Below are positions 61,968-64,000 of a DNA stretch of 64,000 bases, in pieces (the first letter of the stretch is position 1; each line of letters starts with the position of its first letter). The stretch spans positions 620,001-684,000 of the forward strand of contig NZ_JOEE01000001.1 in assembly GCF_000720925.1 (NCBI RefSeq), read 5' to 3'. Made by a program: the position numbers and the translations under genes. The notes beneath the pieces were generated by a model that was not told the DNA's origin, did no database searches, and worked only from the letters and a program-made list of their open reading frames with translations. This stretch comes from Phycicoccus jejuensis. Lineage in GTDB: Bacteria > Actinomycetota > Actinomycetes > Actinomycetales > Dermatophilaceae.

Positions 61968-64000
61968 ATGTTCTCGCGGATCGCCGTCGTCAACCGTGGA
62001 GAGTCCGCGATGCGGCTCGTGCACGCCGTCCGCGACCTCAACGCCGAGCGCGCTCCGGGGGAGCCCCGCACCGAGGTCGTCGCGCTGCACACCGAGGCCG
62101 AGCGCACGGCGATGTTCGTCCGCGAGAGCGACGTCGCGTACGACCTCGGGCCGGCGTCGAGCCGCCCCTACCTCGACCACGCGAAGCTCGCGACGGCGCT
62201 GCGCGAGACCGGCGCCGACGCCGTCTGGGTCGGCTGGGGCTTCGTCGCCGAGGACCCCGCCTTCGCCGAGCTCTGCCGCGAGCTGGGCGTCACCTTCATC
62301 GGGCCGAGCCCGGAGGCCATGCGCCGCCTGGGCGACAAGATCGGCTCCAAGCTCATCGCCGAGGAGGTCGGCGTCCCCGTCGCGCCGTGGAGCCGTGGCG
62401 GGGTCGACACCCTCGAGGAGGCCGTCGAGGCCGCCGGGCGCATCGGCTACCCGCTCATGCTCAAGGCGACCGCCGGCGGTGGTGGTCGCGGCATCCGCAA
62501 GGTCGCCTCCGACGCCGAGCTCGAGGACGCCTACCAGCGCACCCGCGACGAGGCCGAGCGCGCGTTCGGGTCGGGCGTCGTCTTCCTCGAGAAGCTCGTC
62601 ACCGGGGCACGGCACGTCGAGGTGCAGGTCATCGCCGACGGGCAGGGCACCGCGTGGGCCATCGGCGTGCGCGACTGCTCGGTGCAGCGGCGCAACCAGA
62701 AGGTCATCGAGGAGTCGGCGTCGCCGCTGCTCGACGCCGACCAGGTCGCCGAGCTCAAGGCCTCGGCCGAGCGGCTCGCGGTGGCCGTCGACTACGCCGG
62801 CGCCGGCACGGTCGAGTTCCTCTACCACCCGGGCGAGCGCTTCTTCGCGTTCCTCGAGGTCAACACCCGTCTCCAGGTCGAGCACCCGATCACCGAGGTC
62901 GTCACGCGCACCGACCTCGTCCGCCTCCAGATCCACGTCGCCGAGGGAGGGCGGCTCGAGGGCGAGCGACCCGACGAGCTCGGCCACGCCGTCGAGGCCC
63001 GCCTCAACGCCGAGGACCCCGACCGCGACTTCGCTCCGGCCCCCGGGCGCATCGTCCACCTCGAGCTGCCGGCCGGCCCCGGCATCCGCGTCGACACCGG
63101 TGTGGCCGAGGGCGACTCGATCCCCGCCGACTTCGACTCGATGATCGCCAAGATCATCGCCTACGGCCAGGACCGCGAGCAGGCGCTGGCCCGCCTGCGC
63201 CGGGCGATGCGCGAGACGACGGTCGTCATCGAGGGCGGCGCGACGAACAAGTCGTTCATCCTCGACCTGCTCGCCCAGCCCGAGGTCGTCGACGGCACCG
63301 CCGACACCGGATGGATCGACCGCGTGCGCGGCGAGGGGCGCCTCGTCACGACCGAGCACTCCGGGGTCGCGCTCGTCGCCGCGGGCATCGAGGCCTACCT
63401 CGACGCCGAGGCCATCGAGCGGGCCCGCCTGCTGGAGACCGCCCGTGGTGGGCGCCCGCAGGTGCAGCACGACGTCGGCCGCGCCGTCGACCTCAAGCTG
63501 CGCGGCACCGCGTACAAGGTCACCGTCCTGCGCACCGGGCCCTCGCGCTTCCGGGTCACCGTCGCCGACGCGGCGGGCGAGCACACGGTCGACGCCGAGC
63601 TCGAGCGCCTCGGCGACTACGCGAGCCGCCTGCGCGTCGGTGACCGCCTGCACCGCCTCGTCACCGCGGCCCACGGCCCGGTCCAGCTCGTCGAGGTCGA
63701 CGGTGTGACGCACCGCGTCAGCCGCGACGAGGGCGGCGTGCTGCGTTCGCCCGCACCGGCGCTCGTCGTCGCCACCCCGGTCGCGGTGGGTGACGAGGTC
63801 GCGGCCGGCGCGCCCGTCCTCGTCCTCGAGTCGATGAAGATGGAGACCGTCCTGCCGGCGCCGTTCGCGGCCCGCGTCAAGGACCTCATGGTCGCCACGG
63901 GCAGCCAGGTCGAGACCGGTGCCCCTATGGTCCGCCTCGAGCCGACGGGCGACGCCGAGGAGGCCGTCGCCGACGCCGGCGCGGTCGTCGACCTCGACCT
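61968..64000 (+). CDS. Biotin carboxylase/BCCP fusion protein of acyl-CoA carboxylase type (partial, 3' end outside window)
   Basis: The first 677 residues are visible and the frame stays open to the window end. Residues about 1-450 are a biotin carboxylase: FSRIAVVNRGESAMRL, the ATP-grasp loop KATAGGGGRGIRK, and EVNTRLQVEHPITE with catalytic residues. A biotinyl domain follows (about 600-660) with ESMKMET, whose Lys carries biotin. From memory, proteins with this N-terminus in actinobacteria continue into a carboxyltransferase, making one very long chain; that part is not visible here. The acyl-CoA substrate is unknown. The ATG at 61968 starts the conserved sequence. The upstream dyads suggest repressor control. 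Confidence 0.88.
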   Translation, partial: MFSRIAVVNRGESAMRLVHAVRDLNAERAPGEPRTEVVALHTEAERTAMFVRESDVAYDLGPASSRPYLDHAKLATALRETGADAVWVGWGFVAEDPAFAELCRELGVTFIGPSPEAMRRLGDKIGSKLIAEEVGVPVAPWSRGGVDTLEEAVEAAGRIGYPLMLKATAGGGGRGIRKVASDAELEDAYQRTRDEAERAFGSGVVFLEKLVTGARHVEVQVIADGQGTAWAIGVRDCSVQRRNQKVIEESASPLLDADQVAELKASAERLAVAVDYAGAGTVEFLYHPGERFFAFLEVNTRLQVEHPITEVVTRTDLVRLQIHVAEGGRLEGERPDELGHAVEARLNAEDPDRDFAPAPGRIVHLELPAGPGIRVDTGVAEGDSIPADFDSMIAKIIAYGQDREQALARLRRAMRETTVVIEGGATNKSFILDLLAQPEVVDGTADTGWIDRVRGEGRLVTTEHSGVALVAAGIEAYLDAEAIERARLLETARGGRPQVQHDVGRAVDLKLRGTAYKVTVLRTGPSRFRVTVADAAGEHTVDAELERLGDYASRLRVGDRLHRLVTAAHGPVQLVEVDGVTHRVSRDEGGVLRSPAPALVVATPVAVGDEVAAGAPVLVLESMKMETVLPAPFAARVKDLMVATGSQVETGAPMVRLEPTGDAEEAVADAGAVVDLD

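Overview
The window is very GC-rich, gene-dense actinobacterial DNA: strong third-position G/C, many GTG starts, ATGA/GTGA stop-start overlaps, and TAnnnT -10 boxes 6-8 bases before start codons. The gene set (menaquinone-linked complex I, KorAB, a WXG100-like protein, a Tat-exported PhoX-type phosphatase, a fused biotin carboxylase/BCCP protein) points to Actinomycetota. I lean towards a Micrococcales relative of the Intrasporangiaceae, but nothing here fixes the genus.

Layout. 0-8.7 kb: the 3' part of the main complex I operon (nuoH partial, nuoI-N), translationally coupled to a long-chain polyprenyl diphosphate synthase, probably for the menaquinone side chain. 8.7-18 kb: housekeeping and accessory genes (MFS transporter, PLP aldolase-like protein with a sugar-lactone oxidase, Zn alcohol dehydrogenase with an SDR, an RsbW-like ATPase fused to a methanogen-output domain, alpha/beta hydrolase, RarD). 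18-21 kb: korB and korA, 2-oxoglutarate:ferredoxin oxidoreductase. 21-23.8 kb: a WXG100-like protein coupled to a DUF1023 hydrolase, and a lipoprotein. 23.8-47 kb: a second partial complex I set, split in two. nuoA2-nuoB2 lie at 23.8-24.8 kb and nuoC2-H2-I2-J2-K2-L2-M2-N2 at 39.2-46.9 kb. Between them are a DUF2568 protein, phoX with a candidate PHO box, a four-gene envelope operon (giant Ig/Fn3 membrane-anchored protein, MoxR ATPase, DUF58, transglutaminase-like membrane protein), an array of four similar stem-loops, and a small Pro/Arg-rich protein. No nuoD, E, F or G copy belongs to this second set in the window. 47-53 kb: htpX, GNAT, nagB, nagZ and aminopeptidase N. 53-58.5 kb: a secreted subtilisin and an AAA ATPase/VWA pair. 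58.5-64 kb: a frameshifted FG-GAP gene, yajQ, tRNA-Tyr(GTA), an AI-2E family permease, a cluster of dyad operators, and the 5' part of a biotin carboxylase/BCCP fusion.

How they may work together. Without an NADH-oxidising EFG module, the second complex I resembles ferredoxin- or other low-potential-donor complexes, and KorAB next door makes reduced ferredoxin. A ferredoxin-to-menaquinone proton pump is therefore the most interesting functional hypothesis. It has a gap, because NuoD, which forms the quinone site with NuoB, must come from the main operon or from elsewhere. Other items worth attention are the four-unit stem-loop array, the transglutaminase-like protein with all three catalytic positions replaced, the repeated leaderless-promoter motif (in one case sharing its first three bases with the upstream gene's stop codon), and the operator array before the carboxylase.

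Limits. Everything is read by eye from the sequence. Family names rest on recognised motifs, not searches. Gene starts in overlapping operons are choices between near-equivalent codons.
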